Source: Saprospiraceae bacterium
Lineage (GTDB): Bacteria; Bacteroidota; Bacteroidia; Chitinophagales; Saprospiraceae
Length of the DNA: 64,000 nucleotides
Assembly: GCA_016714785.1 (NCBI GenBank)
Contig: JADKCC010000002.1
Coordinates: 310,001-374,000 of the forward strand
Direction of reading: 5' to 3'
Under the pieces are notes generated by a model. The model was not told the origin of the DNA and did no database searches. It saw only the letters and a list, made by a program, of their open reading frames with translations. Made by a program: the position numbers and the translations under genes. Every line of letters starts with the position of its first letter. The first letter of the stretch is position 1. Shown piece after piece: positions 27,603-36,353 of the stretch.

Positions 27603-30600
27603 CTACATTTTCGCCACTTGAATCTTCAAACTCACATCTTCATTAATTTCTACCAATTCTCCACTTTCGGCATTTCCAAGTTCTATGCATATCCCTAGGA
27701 CTTCTGCTTTGATATACTCGCCAAATTGTGCAATGGCAGGTCTGATGATCTCGTGGTCTTCGATGGCAATGGTGATTTTGTCCGTCACGTTGAAGTCACT
27801 AGTTTTTCTAATATTTTGAATTCTATTGACCAATTCTCTTGCGATACCTTCAGCAATCAAATCATCAGTAAGACTGATGTCCAAAGCTACCGTGATGTCT
27901 CTGTCCACAGCAACTTGCCATCCTGGTATCTCGTCAAAACTGATTTCGATGTCTTCTGTCGTCAAGACGAATTTTTCTCCTTCAATCTCCAAAGTATAAG
28001 CATTAGTTTTTTCAAGTTGTGAGATCGCTTTTTGGTCAAACTCGGCAATCATAGCTTGTCCAGCTTTCATGTGTTTGCCCAAGATCTTACCTAGTGTCTT
28101 GAAATTTGCTTTTGCTTTTTTATTGATAAATCCTTCTGTGTCCGTAATATATTCGATCTCTTTGACATTTACTTCAGATAGGATGAGTTCTTTGACAGCA
28201 TCGACTTGAGTGATAAATAATGGGTCCAAAACTGGGAGCAATATCTTGGTCAATGGCTGTCTGACACGCAATCCTTCTTTTTTTCTGATTGAAAGTACTA
28301 AGGAAGAAATGCGTTGTGCATAATCCATTCGCTGCTCTAATGTCTTATCAATGGCACTAGTGTCTGCTTGTGGGAAATCTGCCAAATGCACAGATTCACG
28401 TGCTTCAAGACCTGTGGTATCATTAAGATTTTTATACAACCAATCTGAAAACATAGGTCCAACAGGCGCCATCAATTTTGAAATTGTGCTCAAACACTCA
28501 TACAAAGTCTGGTAAGCAGCTATCTTGTCTTGACTATATTCTCCTTTCCAGAATCTTCTTCTACATAGACGCACGTACCAATTACTAAGATGCTCATCCA
28601 CAAAAGTCATAATTTTTCTGGTGGCATTGGTCGGTTCGTAGTCGCTGTATTCGGCATCTACTTCTTGGACCAAGGTATTGAGCAAAGAGATAATCCATCT
28701 GTCTATTTCTTGCCTTTCGGCTAATGGAATCTTGTTTTCACTGTAGCTGAAACCGTCGATATTGGCATACAAAGCAAAAAACGAATAGGTATTAAATAAA
28801 GTACCGAAAAACTTACGTCTCACCTCGTCGATACCATCTAAATCAAATTTCAGGTTGTCCCATGGTTGAGCATTGGAGATCATATACCATCTTGTGGCAT
28901 CTGCGCCATACTCTGCAATCGTCTCAAAAGGGTCGATCACATTGCCGAGTCTTTTAGACATTTTAACCCCATTTTTATCAAGCACAAGACCATTGGAAAC
29001 GACATTTTTATAAGCTACACTACCGAACACCATACTTGCGATGGCGTGCAATGTAAAAAACCAACCTCGTGTCTGATCTACACCTTCTGCAATAAAATCT
29101 GCTGGAAATGTTACACCTTTATCTATGAAATCCCTGTTTTGCATCGGATAATGCCATTGTGCATAAGGCATCGCTCCTGAGTCAAACCAAACATCTATCA
29201 GGTCTAGCTCACGTTTCATCGCTACACCACTGTCAGATACCAGGATGACTTCATCTATATATGGACGGTGCAAATCTTTAGGAACAGACTGATTTAGACC
29301 TAATTTTTGATTGGCCAAAGCTATTTCTTTACCCAAATCTTCTATCGATGTGATACATTTTTCTTCCGTTGCATCATCTGTTCTCCATATCGGCAATGGA
29401 ATGCCCCAATATCTAGACCTAGAAAGATTCCAGTCATTGAGATTTTCGAGCCAATTGCCAAATCGTTTTTCGCCGGTATGTGCGGGTTTCCAATTGATGG
29501 TTTTATTAAGTTCGATCATCTTGTCCTTCATAGCTGTAGAACGGATAAACCAGCTATCTAGTGGATAGTACAAAACAGGTTTATCGGTACGCCAGCAGTG
29601 TGGATAGTTATGGACGTATTTCTCGACTTTAAAAGCTTTGTTTTCTTCTTTCAGTTTGATGGCGATCTCTATATCTACCGATCTTTCAGGAGCTTCGCCG
29701 TCAGCATAATATTCATTTTTAACGTATTTACCGCCTATTTCGGCTAGATCAGCCCTGAATTTACCACGTAAATCTACCAAAGGTACTGCATTGCCATTTT
29801 CGTCCAAGACTAATAATGGCGGTACTTTGGGACTAGCTTCTTTGGCCACTTTAGCATCGTCTGCACCGAAAGTAGGCGCTGTATGAACTACACCTGTACC
29901 ATCTTCAGTAGTGACGAAATTTCCAGTAATGACTCTGAATGCATTTTCTGGATTTTGGTAAGGTAAAGCATAAGGAAGCAACTGTTCATAACGGATGCCC
30001 ACTAAGTCAGTACCAATAAAATCTTTGACAATGAAATAAGGTATTTTTTTGTCTGAAGATTGGAATGATGCCAAGTGCTCTTCAGATTCCACCTCAAAAA
30101 ACTTTCCGGCAAACTGTTTTTCGATCAATGCTTTTGCTAGGATGACATTTACTGGTTCGAAAGTGTATTGATTGTATGTTTTGACCAATGCATACGTGAT
30201 TTTTGGTCCTACGGTAAGTGCTGTATTGGATGGTAACGTCCAAGGTGTAGTCGTCCATGCAAGGATGTGAATAGCTCCAAGTCCCTGCAGAAAATCGGGA
30301 AGCGTCTCTGGCAATGTTTTGAATTGCGCCACCACTGTTGTGTCTGTCACATCTTTATAACAACCAGGTTGGTTCAACTCATGTGAGCTCAATCCTGTAC
30401 CCGCTGCCGGCGAATATGGTTGGATGGTGTAGCCTTTGTACAAAAGATTTTTTTGATACAACTGACCCAAAAGCCACCAAACAGACTCGATATATTCATT
30501 TTCGAAGGTAACATAAGGATTGTCTAGATCTACCCAATAGCCCATACGACGCGTGATATCGTCCCATTGGTCTTTGTACTGCATGACCGTCTCGCGACAT

Positions 30601-30962
30601 TTGGCATTATATTCATCTACAGATATTTTGGTACCTATATCTTCTTTGGTGATACCGAGTTCTTTCTCTACGCTGAGTTCTATAGGTAGTCCGTGGGTAT
30701 CCCATCCGCCTTTACGCTCCACACGTTTACCTTTCATGGTTTGATACCGACAGAAAAGATCTTTTACTGCACGACCCATCACGTGGTGAATACCTGGTTT
30801 ACCATTGGCAGAAGGTGGACCTTCATAAAACACGAAGCTATTGTCAACAGATTTTTGCTGGACACTTTTATTGAAAATATCGTTTTCTTCCCAGAATTGA
30901 CGTATGATTCGGTCTATTTCTGGAAGATTGAGTTGTTTAAGATCATCATTGTACTTTGCCAT
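27603..30962 (-). CDS. ileS: Isoleucyl-tRNA synthetase, type 2, with GIHH in place of HIGH
   Basis: Charges tRNA-Ile with isoleucine. At 1119 residues with a long C-terminal anticodon-binding region, it matches the IleRS2 (eukaryote-like) group. Visible landmarks: FVFYEGPPSANGKPGIHHVM near the N-terminus, GGWDTHGLPIELSVEKELGI, the editing-domain threonine block ILAWTTTPWTLPSNTALTVG, and the KMSKS loop as NGVKMSKRLGNV. The HIGH signature is altered: residues 57-60 read Gly-Ile-His-His. A GXHH arrangement has been described in some IleRS2 enzymes and linked to extreme mupirocin tolerance. I chose ATG 30962 (MAKYND); a GTG six bases upstream is in frame but unnecessary. The gene has a TACCTTTG promoter element and a terminator and appears monocistronic. 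Confidence 0.97.
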   Translation of the reverse strand: MAKYNDDLKQLNLPEIDRIIRQFWEENDIFNKSVQQKSVDNSFVFYEGPPSANGKPGIHHVMGRAVKDLFCRYQTMKGKRVERKGGWDTHGLPIELSVEKELGITKEDIGTKISVDEYNAKCRETVMQYKDQWDDITRRMGYWVDLDNPYVTFENEYIESVWWLLGQLYQKNLLYKGYTIQPYSPAAGTGLSSHELNQPGCYKDVTDTTVVAQFKTLPETLPDFLQGLGAIHILAWTTTPWTLPSNTALTVGPKITYALVKTYNQYTFEPVNVILAKALIEKQFAGKFFEVESEEHLASFQSSDKKIPYFIVKDFIGTDLVGIRYEQLLPYALPYQNPENAFRVITGNFVTTEDGTGVVHTAPTFGADDAKVAKEASPKVPPLLVLDENGNAVPLVDLRGKFRADLAEIGGKYVKNEYYADGEAPERSVDIEIAIKLKEENKAFKVEKYVHNYPHCWRTDKPVLYYPLDSWFIRSTAMKDKMIELNKTINWKPAHTGEKRFGNWLENLNDWNLSRSRYWGIPLPIWRTDDATEEKCITSIEDLGKEIALANQKLGLNQSVPKDLHRPYIDEVILVSDSGVAMKRELDLIDVWFDSGAMPYAQWHYPMQNRDFIDKGVTFPADFIAEGVDQTRGWFFTLHAIASMVFGSVAYKNVVSNGLVLDKNGVKMSKRLGNVIDPFETIAEYGADATRWYMISNAQPWDNLKFDLDGIDEVRRKFFGTLFNTYSFFALYANIDGFSYSENKIPLAERQEIDRWIISLLNTLVQEVDAEYSDYEPTNATRKIMTFVDEHLSNWYVRLCRRRFWKGEYSQDKIAAYQTLYECLSTISKLMAPVGPMFSDWLYKNLNDTTGLEARESVHLADFPQADTSAIDKTLEQRMDYAQRISSLVLSIRKKEGLRVRQPLTKILLPVLDPLFITQVDAVKELILSEVNVKEIEYITDTEGFINKKAKANFKTLGKILGKHMKAGQAMIAEFDQKAISQLEKTNAYTLEIEGEKFVLTTEDIEISFDEIPGWQVAVDRDITVALDISLTDDLIAEGIARELVNRIQNIRKTSDFNVTDKITIAIEDHEIIRPAIAQFGEYIKAEVLGICIELGNAESGELVEINEDVSLKIQVAKM

Positions 30963-31032
30963 ATTCACTACCCTTTGGACGATTCAGAATTTTTATAATG
31001 TAAAACTCAAATCGTCAATTTAAAAATGAGTG

Positions 31033-31040
31033 CAAAGGTA
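31033..31040 (-). promoter_or_regulatory. -7 element (TACCTTTG) of ileS
   Basis: The minus strand reads TACCTTTG, a perfect TAnnTTTG, 70 bases upstream of the ileS ATG and identical to the atp operon element. No clear -33 TTTG. The resulting leader is about 65 bases; I see no T-box-like structure in it. Confidence 0.55.
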
Positions 31041-31125
31041 AGGATTTTTGTTAAAAGTTTTGTTGGTGAGAAATAAGAAAAAGTGAACTTGTGTATCTCT
31101 TCCCATTCTAATCAATGGATGTTAT

Positions 31126-31611
31126 TCAAAACCTCCGACTCACACCAATATTTAAGCTATTTAAAAAGTAGTCGCTTCCCAAATTATTGTTACTGTAGAT
31201 GGGACTAAAATGCATGCCAGTTGTGATAAAGTGCGTTTTGTTTACATTAAATCTAAGTTCTAACGTAGGCTGAATAGAAAAACTAAAACTTTTTCTTTCA
31301 ATCCCATAACGCCTGTAGTCAAAATATTCTGATCTTAAGTCGAGTCCAGCAAATGCTTCTATCCATTTGTAAGAAAGAAGATTATATTTGTATCCTAATG
31401 TGAATCCTTGGCTCTCTCTAATTGTGGTAAAAAGCGACCCATAAATGATCTGTTTTGGCGAAATAGCCCTTTCATATCCCAGATTAAATTCCAATCCAGA
31501 AAATCCACCATACGATGATCCTATCTTAACGGCATTAAGTTTTTCAGGATTGTATTGAGCAAAAAGTGGAAAAGATAGTAAACTGATCGCTAGAAAAATT
31601 ATTGATTTCAT
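31126..31611 (-). CDS. Small outer-membrane beta-barrel-like protein
   Basis: 161 residues with a signal peptide (IFLAISLLSFPLFAQ) and then alternating aromatic/polar strands typical of an eight-stranded outer-membrane barrel: GGFSGLEFNLGYERAI, IIYGSLFTTIRE, FTLGYKYNLL, WIEAFAGLDLRSEYF, FSIQPTLELRFNV, HFITTGMHFSPIY. It ends in the aromatic C-terminal residue expected for BAM substrates (LNIGVSRRF). No family name can be given. It is transcribed towards ileS and stands alone. Confidence 0.75.
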   Translation of the reverse strand: MKSIIFLAISLLSFPLFAQYNPEKLNAVKIGSSYGGFSGLEFNLGYERAISPKQIIYGSLFTTIRESQGFTLGYKYNLLSYKWIEAFAGLDLRSEYFDYRRYGIERKSFSFSIQPTLELRFNVNKTHFITTGMHFSPIYSNNNLGSDYFLNSLNIGVSRRF

Positions 31612-31900
31612 TTTTAATACAATTTTAGATTTGACAATATTAACCTAACGATCCACAAAAGTATATTGTGATTGCCTTAGGATAAGTTTAACGCTATGAA
31701 AATAAATTTTAGTTTTTTTTTAAACTTAACCAACAAAAAAGGTATAAGGAATTGGTGAGATTCTGAAAAGTTAATGACTAAATCTTCTTTTAACTTACTA
31801 TAATTTTGCTACTATTTACCAACACAAAACTCGACTAAATTTTGATTGTCGTGCAAAAAGTTTTTTTAGTAGGAATTAAGAAAAGGAGGGTAAGAATTAT

Positions 31901-32569
31901 TCACTCATCTCCCTTTTTCTTTATTTGCATACTCAGTTGCTTTAGGAATGCAATGAAATCCTTTGGATCTTTTATATTTTGATTATCCATCATATCATGA
32001 AAAGTATCCATAAATTGGTTGATTTTATTCATTTTTTCATGGAGTTTCTCGGCATTTCTGGTATTCCAATAATCACTTTCGTCTTGAATATGAAATTCTG
32101 TCAGATATTTTTCACTAAGATATCTTAATAATTCCATCAACTGTACATGCGATTCTGCACCTGCAAATTGTGTTTTTACAGATATACTATATACCATATC
32201 AAGTGGGTCAAAATCTTCACTTTCTTCTGATATTTCGGGTACAGGGTTATCGTCATCCAGATTTAGTTTTACAGTGATCACTTTTACTTCACCAGATTTG
32301 TGTTTGTTGAGTATCTCTTTGAGCCAGGGAGTATATATTTTACCTTCACTATCAAAAACCAAACTTACAGGCTCACATGATGGTGGACTGAATAAAATAC
32401 CATAATCCGAATCATTAATTGGTGTAACAAACTTGTTGTCAGGATATTCTGTTTCAAACACGGAGCATTTCCAATTTAAAACTTTGCAAATGTCTTCTAC
32501 CTCATCCACAAGGGATGGAAGTGTTGTGGCTGATTTTAATCGTCCTCTATAATGAAATGATAATCCCAA
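31901..32569 (-). CDS. Uncharacterised cytoplasmic protein
   Basis: 222 residues without a signal peptide or membrane segment. The N-terminal half looks like an alpha/beta domain (MGLSFHYRGRL, VDEVEDICKVLNWKCSVFE, DYGILFSPPSCEPVSLVFD, KVITVKLNLD). The C-terminal part is acidic, then helical (LMELLRYLSEKYLTEFHIQDESDYW; NAEKLHEKMNKINQFMDTFHDMM). I do not recognise the family. Codon composition resembles its neighbours, so it is probably a native gene. It has about 290 non-coding bases on its 3' side and about 180 on its 5' side. Confidence 0.7.
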   Translation of the reverse strand: MGLSFHYRGRLKSATTLPSLVDEVEDICKVLNWKCSVFETEYPDNKFVTPINDSDYGILFSPPSCEPVSLVFDSEGKIYTPWLKEILNKHKSGEVKVITVKLNLDDDNPVPEISEESEDFDPLDMVYSISVKTQFAGAESHVQLMELLRYLSEKYLTEFHIQDESDYWNTRNAEKLHEKMNKINQFMDTFHDMMDNQNIKDPKDFIAFLKQLSMQIKKKGDE

Positions 32570-32746
32570 TGTTCAATTTTTAAAAATGAATTTAGTATTA
32601 CAAAGTTAATCATTTATTTAGAAAACATACTAAATTAGTTATTTTATTTGCTTTGCAGGAGTATCTGTTCATAATTGGTTACAAATTAAAACTTATTTGT
32701 AGCCAATTATTGATGGATATTTTTAAAATATATTACGATAATTCTC

Positions 32747-33205
32747 CTACATTTTAAATTTTCCGATTTTCTTACTGATCTCAATATATTCGCCCAATGC
32801 AGCTGATCCATACCAAGGAATCAAATCAATATCAAATATACCAGCCTTTATTGCTGGGTCTGTTTCGCAAAGTGCCTGAGCTTCTTCCTTAGTTTTGACA
32901 TTTAGAATAAATAGTCCTCTATAGCTTAGTTCATTCTGACCAAATGGTCCTGCCACAAAAAGCATACCTTCATTAACCAACCTTTGGATATTGGATATAT
33001 GACCTTTAAATAAGGTATTCAAAGTATCTTTGTTCTCCATTTTAGCTTTTCCGGTTTTCAAGATGACCAAAATGTAATTTTTCATTCCATAATCATCTGC
33101 CCCTAGCTTTTCTGCAAGTTGTGGGTCGAAATCAAGGTTTAATGATTGCGAAAGACCAATCGTGGTGGTAAGAAGCGTGATGAGCAAAATTATGGTGGGT
33201 TTCAT
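32747..33205 (-). CDS. Secreted YciI-like protein
   Basis: 152 residues. A signal peptide (ILLITLLTTTIGLSQS) is followed by a ferredoxin-like YCII domain: YILVILKTGKAKMENKDTLNTLFKGHISNIQRLVNEGMLFVAGPFG and LFILNVKTKEEAQALCETDPAIKAGIFDIDLIPW. The conserved GH...L..EG...GPF pattern of the family is intact. YciI-like domains are often enzymatic or ligand-binding in the cytoplasm; an exported version is less usual but frequent in this phylum. The true function is unknown. Confidence 0.82.
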   Translation of the reverse strand: MKPTIILLITLLTTTIGLSQSLNLDFDPQLAEKLGADDYGMKNYILVILKTGKAKMENKDTLNTLFKGHISNIQRLVNEGMLFVAGPFGQNELSYRGLFILNVKTKEEAQALCETDPAIKAGIFDIDLIPWYGSAALGEYIEISKKIGKFKM

Positions 33206-33398
33206 CTGTTAATTTTTATTTATTTTTAAAGGCCAGATGGAATTCGCATGAGAATAATCAATGTGGATTGTACCTATCTTTCGGTAAGACAAGTGTCACA
33301 AAGTTGGTTCGTGCTCATTTCATGATTGCCATATTATAAGGTGGTGAAAAATAGAATAACGAAAAAAGAGCTCTGTTTGTTATTATTGATTGAAATAA

Positions 33399-33429
33399 AA
33401 AAGGGCCAGAATAAAATTCCGGCCCTTTT
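33399..33429 (-). terminator. Terminator of clpB
   Basis: AAAAGGGCC (33399-33407) pairs with GGCCCTTTT (33421-33429). An inner GAAT/ATTC pairing extends the stem. It lies 16 bases after the clpB stop. Confidence 0.88.
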
Positions 33430-33445
33430 CATTAATCAATCAATT

Positions 33446-36172
33446 TTATTTATCATCCTCCTCATCATCTTCTATATCTTTCACCAGATCATTGACATCT
33501 TTAGTTGCTTTTTTAAGCTTATCAACATTATTATCCTTTGTAACTTTTGGTTTGGCAATGGAATTGATGAGTTCTGAAGAGAATATAAAGCCCTTGGCGT
33601 CAGTACCAATATAAATAGTATCTCCGGCCCCAAACTTACCACTTAGTACACTTTTAGCAAGTTCATTGATGATTTCTTTTTGGATGACACGAGTCATAGG
33701 TCTAGCGCCGAATTGCGGTTCATATCCCAAATCTGCTAAAAGATCCATAGCAGACTCATCAAACTGGATTCCAATCTCCTGTTTAGCAAGATTTTTGGTC
33801 AATTTTTTGATCATCAATGTAGCTATTTGCTTGATTTCTGTTTTGGATAGTGGTAAAAACATGATTTTTTCATCTATTCTATTTAGAAACTCAGGCCTTA
33901 AAGTTTCTTTGAGTAAATCAAACACTTCTATTTTGGTGGTCTCAATGATGTCAGCCTTATGTTTGTCACCTAGTGCGTCTAAGTCTTCGAAATTTTCTAA
34001 GATCACTTCTGAACCCATATTGGATGTCATGATGATGATGGTATTCTTAAAACTTGCAACTCTACCTTTATTATCTGTCAATCTTCCATCATCAAGTACT
34101 TGCAATAAAATATTGAAAGTATCTGGATGCGCTTTTTCTATTTCATCAAGCAGTATAATACTATAAGGTCTTCTGCGCACTGCCTCTGTCAATTGACCAC
34201 CTTCGTCATATCCTACATAACCTGGAGGCGCGCCGACCAATCTTGAAACTGAATGTTTTTCCTGATACTCGCTCATGTCTATACGAGTGATCGCTGTTTC
34301 ATCATCAAAAAGCACCTCAGCTAATGCCTTTGCTAGTTCCGTTTTTCCTACTCCCGTTGGCCCAAGGAATATAAAGGAACCAATAGGTTTTTTGTCATCT
34401 TGCAATCCTGCTCTACTTCTCCTCACAGCATCTGCAACAGCAACTACGGCTTCGCTTTGACCTATAAGTCTTTTCCCAATTTCATCTTCTAGTGACAATA
34501 ATTTGACTTTTTCACTTTGGAGCATTTTTGACACAGGAATTCCAGTCCATTTGCTTATCACATCTGCGATATCATTGGCTGTAACCATTTCATTGGTAAA
34601 CCTGCTATCTTCTGGCAATTCTTCCAATTTTTCATTGGCCACTTTCAGCTGTGCTTCTTTTTCTTTAAGATCGCCATATCGGATCTTAGCTACTTTTTCG
34701 AAGTCACTCTCACGCTCGGCCTTTTGCGCCTCATATTCTAGTTGTTCGATTTGTTTCCTTATATTTTGGATGGTATCGACGATTTCTTTTTCTGACTGCC
34801 AAGCAGCTTTGATAGAATCCAATTTTTCTTTAGCATTGGCTATTTGCTCCGTGATGACTTTGAGTTTTTTGTCATCTTTTTCTTTTTTGATAAATTCGCG
34901 CTCTATCTCGAGTTGGCGTACTTTTCTATCGAGCTCGTCCACATCTTCCGGTACAGAATCGAGTTCCAATCTGAGTTTTGCGGCGGCTTCGTCTATCAGG
35001 TCGATGGCTTTATCAGGCAGTTTTCGCTCGGAAATGTATCGATGTGACAATTCAGCAGCTGCAATCAGCGCTTCATCCAAGATACCGATTTTGTGATATA
35101 CCTCATATTTTTCCTGAATACCACGCAATATAGAAATAGTATCTTCTACAGATGGCTCATCGATGTTTACAGTTTGAAATCTTCTGACAAGTGCCTTGTC
35201 ATTTTCAAAATACTTTTGGTATTCGTCCAGTGTAGTAGCACCGATGGTTCTAAGTTCGCCCCTAGCCAATGCAGGTTTCAGAATATTGGCAGCATCCATC
35301 GCGCCTTGTCCGCCTCCTGTACCAATGAGTGTATGTATTTCATCAATGAAAAGAATGACTTCTCCATCGGAAGCAATGACTTCATTGATTACAGCTTTGA
35401 GTCTTTCTTCAAACTCACCTTTGTATTTTGCACCTGCCACCAAAGCTGCCATATCTAAAGTATAGATCTTTTTGGTTTTCAGGTTTTCTGGCACATCTTG
35501 TTGGACGATACGCCAAGCAATACCTTCTACAATGGCTGTTTTTCCTACACCAGGATCTCCAAGTAGGATAGGGTTGTTTTTCTTCCTTCTAGAGAGGATA
35601 TGCAAAATTCTTCTGATCTCTTCGTCCCTACCAATGATAGGGTCTAGTTTACCACTTTCGGCTCTTTCGTTGAGATCTACGGCAAATTTTTTGAGAGAAT
35701 TATATTGATTTTCAGCATTTTGGTCTGTCACTTTTCTTCCTTTACGCAATTCATTGATAGCCAGTTTCATTTTATCTGCCGATGCTCCCTCATTTTTGAG
35801 TATGGTAGATGCCTTATCATTACCCATGATAATACCTAAAAGTATGAGTTCGATGGTGATAAAATCATCACCAAACTCTTTTAATAATTTTTTGGCTGTG
35901 GCTAATGCTTTATTGGCGTCGTTGGTCAGATATTGTTTATCACCACCTTGTACTTTGGGATATTTTTCTAACTCAACATTGAGATCGCGTTTTAATATCG
36001 CAATATTTACACCCATTTTGCTTAATAGAAACTCCGCAAGTTTAGGGTCGGTCTCCATGATGCCTTTGATAATATGCACAGTATCAACGCCTTGTTGATC
36101 CAATGAACCTGCTAATTGTTGGGATTTTAAGATCGCTTCCTGCGCATTTACGGTAAAGTTGTCGTATGTCAT
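33446..36172 (-). CDS. clpB: ClpB disaggregase (Hsp100)
   Basis: ATP-driven chaperone that threads aggregated proteins together with DnaK. In order: N-terminal Clp repeat domain (about 1-145), AAA1 with Walker A GDPGVGKTAIVEG (about residues 205-217) and Walker B VILFIDEIHTLIGTGG, the middle coiled coil (about 400-530, LDRKVRQLEIEREFIKKEKD), AAA2 with GPTGVGKTELAKAL and ILLDEIEKAHPDTFN, and the D2 small domain (GARPMTRVIQ). At 908 residues it exceeds the usual 860-870 because of a Lys-rich, then very acidic tail (KDIEDDEEDDK). The promoter region has TAAATTTG. No CIRCE element was seen. Confidence 0.97.
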   Translation of the reverse strand: MTYDNFTVNAQEAILKSQQLAGSLDQQGVDTVHIIKGIMETDPKLAEFLLSKMGVNIAILKRDLNVELEKYPKVQGGDKQYLTNDANKALATAKKLLKEFGDDFITIELILLGIIMGNDKASTILKNEGASADKMKLAINELRKGRKVTDQNAENQYNSLKKFAVDLNERAESGKLDPIIGRDEEIRRILHILSRRKKNNPILLGDPGVGKTAIVEGIAWRIVQQDVPENLKTKKIYTLDMAALVAGAKYKGEFEERLKAVINEVIASDGEVILFIDEIHTLIGTGGGQGAMDAANILKPALARGELRTIGATTLDEYQKYFENDKALVRRFQTVNIDEPSVEDTISILRGIQEKYEVYHKIGILDEALIAAAELSHRYISERKLPDKAIDLIDEAAAKLRLELDSVPEDVDELDRKVRQLEIEREFIKKEKDDKKLKVITEQIANAKEKLDSIKAAWQSEKEIVDTIQNIRKQIEQLEYEAQKAERESDFEKVAKIRYGDLKEKEAQLKVANEKLEELPEDSRFTNEMVTANDIADVISKWTGIPVSKMLQSEKVKLLSLEDEIGKRLIGQSEAVVAVADAVRRSRAGLQDDKKPIGSFIFLGPTGVGKTELAKALAEVLFDDETAITRIDMSEYQEKHSVSRLVGAPPGYVGYDEGGQLTEAVRRRPYSIILLDEIEKAHPDTFNILLQVLDDGRLTDNKGRVASFKNTIIIMTSNMGSEVILENFEDLDALGDKHKADIIETTKIEVFDLLKETLRPEFLNRIDEKIMFLPLSKTEIKQIATLMIKKLTKNLAKQEIGIQFDESAMDLLADLGYEPQFGARPMTRVIQKEIINELAKSVLSGKFGAGDTIYIGTDAKGFIFSSELINSIAKPKVTKDNNVDKLKKATKDVNDLVKDIEDDEEDDK

Positions 36173-36220
36173 TTTATTAATTTGATTTGGGTTAAAATGT
36201 ACTTTTTAATAGTACTACAT

Positions 36221-36228
36221 CAAATTTA
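36221..36228 (-). promoter_or_regulatory. -7 element (TAAATTTG) of clpB
   Basis: The minus strand reads TAAATTTG, 48 bases upstream of the ATG. A TTG lies 22 bases further upstream, a slightly long spacing for the Bacteroidota consensus. No heat-shock operator was recognised. Confidence 0.5.
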
Positions 36229-36285
36229 CAACCAAAGTAAAAATAGGTGTCAATTTGTCAGATTTATACCTATTTAGAAGCCAAA

Positions 36286-36325
36286 AAGTCCCTGAAACAT
36301 TAACAAATAATGCTAGCAGGGACTT
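36286..36325 (-). terminator. Terminator of the HYR-repeat gene
   Basis: AAGTCCCTG (36286-36294) pairs with CAGGGACTT (36317-36325) across a 22-base loop, followed on the minus strand by a five-T run. It lies 28 bases after the end of the repaired reading frame, which supports that frame as the true gene end. Confidence 0.75.
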
Positions 36326-36353
36326 AGATGTATAAAAATTAATTAGCGAAGAC

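Noticed and set aside
30969..31032. T-box leader before ileS
   Set aside because: The leader is only about 65 bases and shows no T-box stem or terminator; T-boxes are not typical of this phylum.
34503..35096. Long Ser-rich open frame opposite clpB
   Set aside because: Shadow of the strongly supported clpB frame on the other strand.
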